Made by a program: the position numbers and the translations under genes | Source: Chitinophaga sp. HK235 | GTDB lineage: Bacteria; Bacteroidota; Bacteroidia; Chitinophagales; Chitinophagaceae | Direction of reading: 5' to 3' | Assembly: GCF_018255755.1 (NCBI RefSeq) | Contig: NZ_CP073766.1 | Location: forward strand, 4,154,001-4,218,000 | Length of the DNA stretch: 64,000 nt | Part shown: in pieces, positions 52,486 through 60,742 of the stretch | How positions within the stretch are numbered: position 1 is the stretch's first letter | Layout of the letters: every line of letters starts with the position of its first letter | Notes under the pieces: model-generated | What the model was told of the DNA's origin: nothing | The model's input: the letters and a program-made list of their open reading frames with translations, nothing else | Databases searched by the model: none

Positions 52486-53223
52486 CTAAATATTCGATCT
52501 CCCATCGGAACAATAGATCAGATGTTCCAGCTTTCTTATATCCGTTATAATAATTTTTCCATCTTTTATCTGAACGACATTTTCATCACGGAGATCACCG
52601 AGGGTTCGTATCAGCGACTCTTTAGCTACGCCGGCGAGGGCTGCCAGATTACAGCGGCTGATGTTCATACTGAACTCGCCCTTATTGGAAGGATTATACT
52701 TTTTGTATGTGATCAGCAGCGCTTCAGCCACCTTTTTACGGAGCGGGCTGTAGGCCATTCTGAGCATCTGCTCCTGTTTTTCGGCAATGTTTGCTGCCAG
52801 TATATCCAGAAACTTGCGAAGAAAGCTACTGTTATACTCAAAATGATATTCCAGATCAGTCCGGGAAATAATAATGAGTTCTGCATCTTCTATCACTTCA
52901 GCTGTTTCGCGGTATCTGCCGCTATCCAGCAGAGCGTTGAATCCGATAAAATCGCCTTCATGATACAGGCCGGTGATCAGCTCTTTTCCTTCTTCATTCC
53001 ATTTACTGGTTTTTACTTTTCCTTTCAGGATATAAAAAATGGACGCTGCAGTTTTCCCTTCCGAATAGATGATGCGTTTCTTTTTAACGCTTGTTACGTT
53101 TCCGTCATCGACCTGCGCTTTCAGCAGCTCGTCTACAGTAGCAACGGGGTTAAAAGAATGCATAATCGGGGTTAATGAATGTTTACAATCAGCTTCCTCT
53201 TCAATGATCATTACCTTTTTCAT
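52486..53223 (-). CDS. Crp/Fnr-family regulator within the chaperone-usher-like cluster
   Basis: I start at the ATG at 53223 (MKKVMIIEEEADCKHSLTPI). A cyclic-nucleotide-binding-like domain (SEGKTAASIFYILKGKVKTS) spans about 40-150. The winged helix has SMNISRCNLAALAGVAKESL and DLRDENVVQIKDGKIIITD. The cysteine spacing does not suggest an FeS cluster. The gene lies 24 bp upstream of the PapD-like gene and 209 bp behind the barrel gene, so it probably has its own promoter and may switch the cluster on or off. Confidence 0.87.
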   Translation of the reverse strand: MKKVMIIEEEADCKHSLTPIMHSFNPVATVDELLKAQVDDGNVTSVKKKRIIYSEGKTAASIFYILKGKVKTSKWNEEGKELITGLYHEGDFIGFNALLDSGRYRETAEVIEDAELIIISRTDLEYHFEYNSSFLRKFLDILAANIAEKQEQMLRMAYSPLRKKVAEALLITYKKYNPSNKGEFSMNISRCNLAALAGVAKESLIRTLGDLRDENVVQIKDGKIIITDIRKLEHLIYCSDGRSNI

Positions 53224-53432
53224 CTTTACTGAATTAATTAGGACATGACAATACATACAAGGCTCGTTTCAACAAACGACTCAGCATTGGAGATATGGCT
53301 AAATTTTCTTGAAAGAGAAATAATCTTTCGGGGTTATCATAAGAATAGAGCTATCACGATTTGGGGTGCATACTCAAACAAATCAATCTCTTGTTTTTCA
53401 TAACAATGGGGTTTAATATTTTGGGGATACAT

Positions 53433-56162
53433 TTACTTTTCCGTTTTGCGAAAGAACCTGACCATTCTGCTTCTATCTACAATTTCGAAGTCTGCCTTTG
53501 CTTCCAGCTGTATGCCTACATCTACTGTATAGGATAGTATTCTGGGTTTTATTTTTTCATTGAAAGCCTCCGGATTAAGCGAAACCGCATATTTGCCGGC
53601 GGGCACATTGAGAAAATAACTACCCATATCATCTGTCAGCGTGCTATACAGCATGCCTGTACTGTCTGTTGCGATTACTTTGATATTGTTGCGAGGGAAG
53701 TTGCTTTTAGCTAAAGAGTCAGAGTTGATCACGATACTCCCTGTAATCACTCTGCTCCTTTTAAAGGGCACGAAAACAGTGACATCTTTGTTGACCGGAA
53801 TACTCTGGATGATGCCTGATGCAGGAATGACGCCTTTTACATTGTTTGCTCCTCCGAAATCCAATTTATAATTACCTGGAGTTACATTTCTATAGGAAAT
53901 AGAGCCTCTTTCATCTGAGATAAAGGGAATGCTGTTGATACTGATCTGCAGATTAGGGATAAGCTGTTCTCCTGCATCCTTGATTCCATTAGCATTAACA
54001 TCAAAAAAAGGTAAAAGGTTTAAGGTATAATACTTTTTCTTGAAAATTAATGGGACATTAAACTTCTTAATAATTGATACACTGATATACTTCTCACTCA
54101 GGCCATTAGGTGTCAAACTTCCTGTTTCCAGTGGCACCATGGCAGAGGCATTTACATCCAGTCCGTTCTTGCCGCCACTGTAGTTGATATTACCGCCTAT
54201 CTGATGGTACATGGTTTTATCGTAAAGCGATTTGGAGAAATTGTAATAAACATTTGTCCTTACTCTTTTAAACAAATTGAACATTAGATAAGGCCCTGCC
54301 AGCACTGTCTGAACATATCGCAGAAAGTTTTTTTCGGTGGTATTGTCAAAAATCGGCTGCTGCATATAATTCCCCTTCACCCCAAAAAACTTATAACTTG
54401 CAGAGACATTTGTATTAGTCAATAATACAGGCTTTTTATTGGTCCCGTAAGAGCTATTATAACCGCTGAGCGAGTTCAGGATGAAGTTAAATTTCTTGCC
54501 GGCCCGTTGTCCGAAAGATACCTCCCCGAATATATATTTGGGCATCGTAGTTGCAACCGAAGCGCTCTGTTCCAAAAAGCCAGTGCTTAGTGACAAAGAC
54601 CTGTTCATCGAAGAATTGCTGTATTTCAGCCCATACTTGGTGAAATTGAATTTAAATGCATCCGTATTATAGATCGTGTCCCGAAGCGTATTTACACCAG
54701 ACCGGTTGTACTGATAAAAAATACCCAGTGCATTGTTTTTAAACTTCCAGCTTACATCATGGGAATGGAACAACAGTCCTTTGTTAAGTCCCGGGTAATA
54801 ATCACCATTATATTGTATCATGCTGGAAAAATTAATCCTTTTACCTCTATAGGAGAAATTATATCCCAGTGCGGCTCCTGGCTTGTCCGGAAAACCGGCC
54901 ACCTTGCGCAGATAATGGTCTATTCCTACACCTGCATTCACCCCCAGCGTCACCTTCTCTGTATTGAATAACTGTACTTCATTGTTAAAAAGATAAGCGG
55001 TACGATGCAGACCATGATCAAAGTCTGCAGATACTCCCTGGAGGATATTTATTTTTTTGAGGGAATATTTTGCCGTACCTGTGATATTATCATTCATGTA
55101 GTAGGTCATGAAATCGCTATGCTTGGTAACACTTAAAGTAAATACCGTATTGGGGTTGGATCTGTAAGTAAGTTTTCCCCCGCTTCCGTAGGTGAAAAAA
55201 TATTTGATATCGCTCATATGGCCCAGATAAAGATCCCAGTGTTTAGATTGATAACCGAAGCCAAACACATTTTTTTCCAGGGTATTGCCGAGGCCGTATT
55301 GTTTTGTCCGGTAAAAAAAGGAAAGCTTGTTGTCACCAATGGGGATCTCACCGTGCATACCACCATAGTAACTAACCTGCTTTCCCCATATCATAACGCC
55401 TGTTTCGAACCAGAGCGGAAATATCGGGTACGGGGATTCTTTTTCCTTTCGTTCATGCTGTGCCCTTTCCAGCTTAACGTAGTTCATATAACTAACACCT
55501 GAGGTGTCTGTAACATTTACGTTCAGTTTTTCCGTCATCAGCTTGCTTATGGCCTTGTCCTTCAGCGTGTAGGAAAAAGTACATATCGTATCTGCACCGG
55601 GAGTGAGCCGGATAGCTTTAGAACTATTGATCTCAAGATTATTATTTCTCACATTGGTCAGATACGTTCCGGGTATGGTACCGGTGTTCCTTACCCGGAG
55701 CGTTATTTTAAAATCCTTTTCCTGACCTTTCAACGTGACGACATTAGTAATAGGGGTAACATAAAACTCACAGATGGGTTCCGCTTTTATATAAAACTTA
55801 TAAGCTTTTGCATCAACCTGCACCTTCACCGGCTCCCAGGACGCCGGTGCATTCTGCAACCGCATCAGCACAACCGGTATAATCTCTGACTGACCGGCTT
55901 CCAGCACTTTGCTCATCACCTTTGCAGGGGCCATTAGCCGCCAGCCATCCGGGACCGTCACCGATAAATTAAATGATTGTGCCCGGTTATCCTTATTGAA
56001 AATCTTAATGTTATTATATAAGAAGCGGTTATTTTTATTGGCAGTCAGCGAGTCCCTGACGGTTACTGCAAAACCGGTGGCTCCCTGCCCGAATACAACC
56101 GGGCTATAGAGATTACAGCTAAGCTGCCATAACACATACAATATGGGTAACGACCATTTCAT
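53433..56162 (-). CDS. Usher-like outer-membrane barrel protein with Ig-like domains
   Basis: I start at the ATG at 56162, which gives the signal MKWSLPILYVLWQLSCNLYS ending VFGQ. Longer frames run into a repeat array. The mature protein (about 880 residues) has two N-terminal NEW3/Ig-like beta domains (27-245, with NIKIFNKDNRAQSFNLSVTV and FKITLRVRNTGTIPGTYLTN). A long alternating-strand barrel follows (about 255-715). Two C-terminal beta domains close the chain (719-800, FFDVNANGIKDAGEQLIPN; 803-909, GSIVINSDSLA with DDMGSYFLNVPAGKY). This matches an usher in layout, but I see no classical usher signature or plug, so the role is inferred from layout and neighbours. Confidence 0.6.
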   Translation of the reverse strand: MKWSLPILYVLWQLSCNLYSPVVFGQGATGFAVTVRDSLTANKNNRFLYNNIKIFNKDNRAQSFNLSVTVPDGWRLMAPAKVMSKVLEAGQSEIIPVVLMRLQNAPASWEPVKVQVDAKAYKFYIKAEPICEFYVTPITNVVTLKGQEKDFKITLRVRNTGTIPGTYLTNVRNNNLEINSSKAIRLTPGADTICTFSYTLKDKAISKLMTEKLNVNVTDTSGVSYMNYVKLERAQHERKEKESPYPIFPLWFETGVMIWGKQVSYYGGMHGEIPIGDNKLSFFYRTKQYGLGNTLEKNVFGFGYQSKHWDLYLGHMSDIKYFFTYGSGGKLTYRSNPNTVFTLSVTKHSDFMTYYMNDNITGTAKYSLKKINILQGVSADFDHGLHRTAYLFNNEVQLFNTEKVTLGVNAGVGIDHYLRKVAGFPDKPGAALGYNFSYRGKRINFSSMIQYNGDYYPGLNKGLLFHSHDVSWKFKNNALGIFYQYNRSGVNTLRDTIYNTDAFKFNFTKYGLKYSNSSMNRSLSLSTGFLEQSASVATTMPKYIFGEVSFGQRAGKKFNFILNSLSGYNSSYGTNKKPVLLTNTNVSASYKFFGVKGNYMQQPIFDNTTEKNFLRYVQTVLAGPYLMFNLFKRVRTNVYYNFSKSLYDKTMYHQIGGNINYSGGKNGLDVNASAMVPLETGSLTPNGLSEKYISVSIIKKFNVPLIFKKKYYTLNLLPFFDVNANGIKDAGEQLIPNLQISINSIPFISDERGSISYRNVTPGNYKLDFGGANNVKGVIPASGIIQSIPVNKDVTVFVPFKRSRVITGSIVINSDSLAKSNFPRNNIKVIATDSTGMLYSTLTDDMGSYFLNVPAGKYAVSLNPEAFNEKIKPRILSYTVDVGIQLEAKADFEIVDRSRMVRFFRKTEK

Positions 56163-56210
56163 CGGGCTGACAGGGGGTTTGACATCGAACATTATATCTA
56201 GCGCAAAAAA

Positions 56211-56350
56211 CATCCAACTTAGTGAGGTAACATCCAACTTAATGAGGTAACATCCAATTTATTTGAGGTAACATCCAACATTTATAGATAACATACATCT
56301 GATAGAAAACATACATCCAATAAACATCCAACAAAATATCCAACGAAATA
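56211..56350. repeat. Degenerate tandem repeat array upstream of the usher-like gene
   Basis: Units of about 20 bp follow each other from 56211. The best two are CATCCAACTTAGTGAGGTAA and CATCCAACTTAATGAGGTAA. Next is a 21-bp variant, then units shrinking to 18, 15, 14 and 12 bp with the core CATCCAA or TCCAAC. At least seven units are visible. The array lies in the leader between the subunit and barrel genes, so unit-number change could alter barrel-protein expression. Confidence 0.8.
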
Positions 56351-56373
56351 TCCAGCATGAAGATTTTTGGGGC

Positions 56374-56405
56374 AAGTAAGCCTCTTCCGGAGAAAAGGCT
56401 TACTT
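56374..56405 (-). terminator. Hairpin between subunit and usher-like genes
   Basis: AAGTAAGCCT (56374-56383) pairs perfectly with AGGCTTACTT (56396-56405). The minus-strand downstream side is A-rich rather than T-rich, so it may be a partial terminator or an mRNA-protecting hairpin that lets the subunit be made in excess. Confidence 0.55.
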
Positions 56406-56424
56406 AAGCGTCCAATCTTAGGTA

Positions 56425-57024
56425 TTATAACTGTGTTGCAGTCAAAATAACGCCGAGGTTGTAAGAACCAGCAGCAAAGTCCCATCCTGGATCTGCTTTA
56501 AATTTCAGACCAAAAGGTTTATTTAAACCATGAACACCATTGTTGATCAATGGAGCAGCCGCTACTGTCAGCGGATTCCATGTCATTGGAGTTGCGTTGG
56601 TACCACCAGTGCCATTGCTGGCCAGGTTGTAAGACAGTGTGCCGCAAGGCATTGTTGTATTGCCACCGCCAGGACCAACATACAGGAAGTTGGGGGAAGC
56701 AGATTTAATAGTTACGTTGAAGTTCCTGTTGGAACTTACAGAGAAAGTGCTGGTATGGTGACCGAAGAAGTCTTCCAGTACCTGACCTTCGTTATAATCG
56801 TCCTTGGAATCGAACTTAGCAGTTAAGATATCCAGTGGAGGACAGATTTCAATGATGTTTTCCAGACAAAGGCTAACAAGAACCACAGCGTGATCACAAG
56901 CGAGGTCAAAATTGCAGCATCCGGGACCATCAGGACGACGATCAGCAACGGGAGCGGCACCTGTTTGGGCGTAACCTGCAAAGGCAGCAAGAGCAAAAGC
57001 TGCAGATAAAATAAGCTTTTTCAT
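56425..57024 (-). CDS. Secreted beta-rich subunit, pilin-like candidate
   Basis: The ATG at 57024 gives MKKLILSAAFALAAFAGYAQ, a clear signal peptide. An upstream in-frame ATG only adds a non-conserved prefix. The mature protein (about 179 residues) holds six cysteines (CC and C near 36-43, then single Cys near 53, 61 and 128) and beta-rich segments. Its last strand is AAGSYNLGVILTATQL, the GxY...T.T pattern closing spore-coat-U and fimbrial subunits. No known family is certain. Size, signal and position upstream of the barrel and PapD-like genes suggest it is the exported fibre subunit. Confidence 0.6.
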   Translation of the reverse strand: MKKLILSAAFALAAFAGYAQTGAAPVADRRPDGPGCCNFDLACDHAVVLVSLCLENIIEICPPLDILTAKFDSKDDYNEGQVLEDFFGHHTSTFSVSSNRNFNVTIKSASPNFLYVGPGGGNTTMPCGTLSYNLASNGTGGTNATPMTWNPLTVAAAPLINNGVHGLNKPFGLKFKADPGWDFAAGSYNLGVILTATQL

Positions 57025-57235
57025 TTTTTTTGGGTTTAAAGAGTTTTGAGAAAACAGCATCCTGAGACTGAAATGCGCATTTTTTAGTCAGGGGTTTATG
57101 ACACAATATTAGAGTTAAAATCTTTTCGCAAAGATGACCGTCATCATCATTTTAAAATTCTTTTAACAACTTTATGGCATACTCGTTTTTAAACTCTCTA
57201 AACAAGCCATAGAAAAGGATTACAGGTATTTGTAC

Positions 57236-57272
57236 GTATTTTCCCGTTAAGCATTGGTTAACGGGAAAATAC
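57236..57272. terminator. Perfect 15-bp hairpin after the sigma/membrane-protein operon
   Basis: GTATTTTCCCGTTAA (57236-57250) pairs with 57258-57272 around a 7-nt loop, 19 bp behind the membrane-protein stop. The T-tract is weak on the minus strand. Confidence 0.65.
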
Positions 57273-57290
57273 ATCCGAAAATCCATTTTT

Positions 57291-57911
57291 TTATACCTCT
57301 TCCCGCAACTGATCGAGGATTGCTTTTATTTCCTTCAGATACTTGCCGTAATATAATTTTATCCACCACTCCATAGACAGGCTTACCAACAATGTAAACG
57401 TCACAAATGCAATAATCACAGTAATGATGGTGATATCCTCAATATGCCTGTCTGCAAAGAATCTGGCCAACTTAGCATCCACCAATCCGTATACCGTCAC
57501 AAAGCCCAGCGCCAGCATCAGTATGCTATAGGTACAAGACCTATACATCTCTATATTCAGTTTGATATCATAATATACCGCGTACAAATGGTCTTTGGTA
57601 GTCAACATATTGGAATTTAAACGTCTGTAAAACAGTAGGAATTTACTGAAGTAATATCCGCTGATGGCCAGCATCACACCATACAGACAATAATAAGCTG
57701 ACTGCGTAGTCCTGTCCATTCCAAAATACTTCGGAAAAAAAGCCAGTATAATGATAGATAACAGCTGAACTATGCCTTCCTGCTGCATCATCTTCCTGAT
57801 CTTATCCACCGGCTGCCCCACTGCTTTGATCTTTGCAAGATTGCCGGGCACTACAATATGACGGTTGTCGTCATCATTATTCCATACAGATTGTATATCA
57901 TCAAAATTCAT
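57291..57911 (-). CDS. Four-helix membrane protein, probable anti-sigma partner
   Basis: The 206-residue protein opens MNFDDIQSVWNNDD and has four hydrophobic helices (about 46-62, 73-92, 126-144, 158-180) and a basic C-terminal tail. Proteins of this layout often follow ECF sigma genes in Bacteroidota and are presumed anti-sigma factors. The direct sign here is the 11-bp overlap with the sigma gene, giving strict co-expression. There is no FecR or zinc-anti-sigma motif, so the mechanism is open. Confidence 0.68.
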   Translation of the reverse strand: MNFDDIQSVWNNDDDNRHIVVPGNLAKIKAVGQPVDKIRKMMQQEGIVQLLSIIILAFFPKYFGMDRTTQSAYYCLYGVMLAISGYYFSKFLLFYRRLNSNMLTTKDHLYAVYYDIKLNIEMYRSCTYSILMLALGFVTVYGLVDAKLARFFADRHIEDITIITVIIAFVTFTLLVSLSMEWWIKLYYGKYLKEIKAILDQLREEV

Positions 57912-58404
57912 AACCTTGTTGTTTTATCAGTTCTTTTAATTTTGTTTTAGCCCGATTGAGTTTCACTCTGGCATTCACTTCCGATATGCCCAGGTTTTCC
58001 CCAATCTCTTTATGCGAGTAGTTCTCCAGATGATAGAACACCAGCGCCTTTTCCAGCTTTTCCAGCTGCTGGACTGCCCTGTAAAAGTGATGCAACTGCT
58101 GCTCCCTGACTGTCCATTGTTGTTCTTCTACTGCCAGATATTCCGGCATTGCATCCGAGGTCTGCAGTTGCCGCTTTTCCTTCTTCAGAAAAACAATAGC
58201 CGTATTCAGGGCCACGCGATACATCCAGGTAGAAAAGCTGCTCTGATGCTGAAAAGATCCGTAGGACTTCCACAGCTGATAAACAATTTCCTGAAACAGG
58301 TCTTGTTGATCATCAGCCGTATCCATATACATTTTACAGATCTTGTGAATGATGCCTTTGTTTTTTTCGATGTGTGCAAGAAATTCCTGTTCCTTATTTT
58401 CCAA
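57901..58404 (-). CDS. ECF-type RNA polymerase sigma factor
   Basis: The 167-residue protein has region 2 blocks IHKICKMYMDTADDQQDLFQ and EIVYQLWKSYGSFQHQSSFS with WMYRVALNTAI. Region 4 is LEKALVFYHLENYSHKEIGE followed by NLGISEVNARVKLNRAKTKL. It overlaps the membrane protein gene by 11 bp. A long conserved promoter element lies 124 bp upstream, and its only other copy in the window precedes the TraB/GumN gene. Autoregulation is the natural reading. Confidence 0.93.
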   Translation of the reverse strand: MENKEQEFLAHIEKNKGIIHKICKMYMDTADDQQDLFQEIVYQLWKSYGSFQHQSSFSTWMYRVALNTAIVFLKKEKRQLQTSDAMPEYLAVEEQQWTVREQQLHHFYRAVQQLEKLEKALVFYHLENYSHKEIGENLGISEVNARVKLNRAKTKLKELIKQQGYEF

Positions 58405-58723
58405 GTCGGATAGCTTTTAGTACAAAATAGGTATACAAGACTAGTGGTATTCTTTCCGGCCAGAACCGGTACAATGCCTTATGTGTGCCCCCGGATGACG
58501 ATCATGATGTTATTCATATTTCAAATCATTTACATCATTAGTAGCACACCATGAACTTTCGTTACAGCTTTTCCGAAAAAAAATAAAAAAATCCCGTTTC
58601 TCCCAATCCAACAGCATTTTTCATCCCCTCCGACAAAATCATCTTCAAATAATTGCCTATATAAAATGCCTCTTATTTATGGGCAACAACTGCTATCTTC
58701 GGTCAAACTTTACCATAGACCGC
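58405..58723. other. Divergent region between sigma gene and secreted orphan
   Basis: The region contains the ECF-type promoter element at 58528-58566 and otherwise A/T-rich sequence with no credible gene. The sigma leader would be about 125 nt. I see no promoter consensus for the plus-strand orphan gene. Confidence 0.5.
58528..58566 (-). promoter_or_regulatory. ECF-type promoter element, copy 2 (sigma gene)
   Basis: On the minus strand it reads TGTAACGAAAG, an 11-base spacer different from copy 1, then CTACTAATGATGTAAAT. Blocks of 11 and 17 bases are identical to copy 1 while the spacer differs, which argues for selected protein contacts and not a recent duplication. Confidence 0.72.
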
Positions 58724-60742
58724 ATGAAATATCTTTTATTGACATTGTTATTGATTAGCCGTTTTAGCACCCATGCCCAGCAACTTCCCCTCACCACCGT
58801 CACAGACATCGCCCGTTCACTGACAGACCAACAGGTACTCACGGCTACCGGCCGGGATGAACTGATACGGTTTGCCGGAGGACAACCCCTGAAATTATAC
58901 GAAGGCCTGGATACCGTTGCCCTGCAAGGGATTACACAATCCGTCTTTGTAGCAGATGCAGGCCTCATCGACAGGATACCCGGTCAAACCCGCATCCCGC
59001 CTGCCCTCCTGGACTCCCTCGCTCATATTGACCACTACCCCTGGTCTGGCCACACCGAACAGTTTGCTGAAGAACAATTCCTGCAACAGCAGTTTCCTTC
59101 CCGCCGGGACCTGTTCAACTTTCTGCTCCTTGCTACCGACTTTTATCGCTTCAATTATACAAACGATCTGAGCTATAATAATACCCTGGCTATCTTGGTA
59201 AGCCGCATTGGCGGCTGGTTTGGACCGGCCATGATACCACTGTTTAAAGACACCACCGTGGAATTTTCAGTCAACGATCAGACAGATACACCCGAAGCCC
59301 AACAAGAAAGAGTGAAGACTTTCGCACCCTATCTCAATTGGGTCGCCATTTTCCAGCAGGCCGGCTTCCTCCCTGCCAGCGACCACGCCATTCAACAATA
59401 CTATAGTAACGGTAAAAATATTTATGCCACCACCCATCATAGTTCCTTCCTGCAGGAACTGGGAAAGTATATCACCTATCTTGATAAATATCCCTATCTC
59501 CGTGAGCAACAGTTGCACCGCCTCGACAGCCTGCAACAGACAGGTCTCATAGATAACACGCAAAAAATCCAAATCATTACACGGTATAAACCCTTCACCC
59601 TGCTTTCTTCCGATGACATACTCAGCTGCTGCAACCATGCAGTGCCGCTCTATACAGCCACAGATATAAAACCATACGACTTTATCCCTCAAAATGAATA
59701 TGGCCTCATACCGCCCGCATCTATTCAGGCCGTATTCAAAACAGTCACAGATAAAATTTCCCGGAAAATACTTTCACTAACAGCAACGGATATACGGATT
59801 CACAAACAAAAGCCCGGCAACAACGGTCTCTACCCTTATCAGGAACAACTGGCACTTAGCAGGTCCGCCAAACTGTTGTCGGCCACCCTGCTGCTCAACA
59901 ATCAGCTGTATAAAGAAACGATCGATGAAAAAGAATTTGAATCCTGGATAAGGCCGGAAAATTTCCAGTTTCTCAATCATTATCTGGAAGACCAACACGA
60001 CAACCGGCGCTTTTATTTCATCACGCCCAACAGATTTACCCGCTACGAGCCCCAGCCGGATACCGTTTTCCTGGCGTTGCTCACCGAACAACAAGCCACA
60101 CTGCTGCAATCTCCTTATTTGTTTGACCGGATAGAAGGCTGTTACAACGGCAGTCCGGGCGACTACGACTATGCAGTTTATCCAGGCGACTACTTCCAGC
60201 TTTCTTCCAGGCTCAGCAAAACACAAATAGATTCTTTTGTAGCTATCTGCCAGCAGCATCAGGTACTGCCAGCCGGAAACACCGCCCTGCTGCAGGCAAC
60301 TATCCGGGAGCAAAATCCAGCAGGTTACCGTGAAGCACTCTCCTGCTCACCGGCCTGCTTCGATAGTGAGGACAATCTATACAGCCTGCTCACCGGCACC
60401 CAAAGAGCCTTGCAGCAAATGCTTCCCCGCAATAAATTATTTTTTGCACAATTACCTGAGAAGCGAAATGGTACTCAGCAACCATCTTCCGGATTTATGT
60501 TTAACAAACAGATTTACCGGGTCCCTGCTTCGGACGAAGCAGCCGACTTCCCCGGTGAAATAGTGATGAAGACTATTAATAAGGCGCTGAGCGACCATGG
60601 CCTCCCCTACCTCCTTTATCAGGTGTCTGACAACAGCGAGGCGTTTAACGGTCACAGCTATGTATTGATAAAACCAGCCGCAGCACAGGCTTTGAGAAGC
60701 CTGTCGGCCGACATATTCCCTGTAACAGGTAGCAGCCGTTAA
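58724..60742 (+). CDS. Large secreted protein of unknown function
   Basis: The ATG at 58724 starts MKYLLLTLLLISRFSTHAQQ, a clear signal peptide. A frame start at 58679 would only add a non-hydrophobic prefix. The mature protein is about 650 residues, Gln- and Tyr-rich and mostly helical. A short repeated idea (LLATDFYRFNYTNDLSYNN, LDKYPYLREQQLHRLDSLQQ) does not amount to a known repeat family. I cannot assign a domain. It is a single-gene transcript convergent with the SUFU-domain gene, overlapping it by 4 bp. Confidence 0.75.
   Translation: MKYLLLTLLLISRFSTHAQQLPLTTVTDIARSLTDQQVLTATGRDELIRFAGGQPLKLYEGLDTVALQGITQSVFVADAGLIDRIPGQTRIPPALLDSLAHIDHYPWSGHTEQFAEEQFLQQQFPSRRDLFNFLLLATDFYRFNYTNDLSYNNTLAILVSRIGGWFGPAMIPLFKDTTVEFSVNDQTDTPEAQQERVKTFAPYLNWVAIFQQAGFLPASDHAIQQYYSNGKNIYATTHHSSFLQELGKYITYLDKYPYLREQQLHRLDSLQQTGLIDNTQKIQIITRYKPFTLLSSDDILSCCNHAVPLYTATDIKPYDFIPQNEYGLIPPASIQAVFKTVTDKISRKILSLTATDIRIHKQKPGNNGLYPYQEQLALSRSAKLLSATLLLNNQLYKETIDEKEFESWIRPENFQFLNHYLEDQHDNRRFYFITPNRFTRYEPQPDTVFLALLTEQQATLLQSPYLFDRIEGCYNGSPGDYDYAVYPGDYFQLSSRLSKTQIDSFVAICQQHQVLPAGNTALLQATIREQNPAGYREALSCSPACFDSEDNLYSLLTGTQRALQQMLPRNKLFFAQLPEKRNGTQQPSSGFMFNKQIYRVPASDEAADFPGEIVMKTINKALSDHGLPYLLYQVSDNSEAFNGHSYVLIKPAAAQALRSLSADIFPVTGSSR

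Noticed and set aside
56282..56485. A 67-codon minus-strand frame covering the hairpin and part of the repeat array
   Set aside because: Its Cys/Val/Tyr repeats are simply the translated tandem DNA repeat, and it overlaps the subunit gene end.
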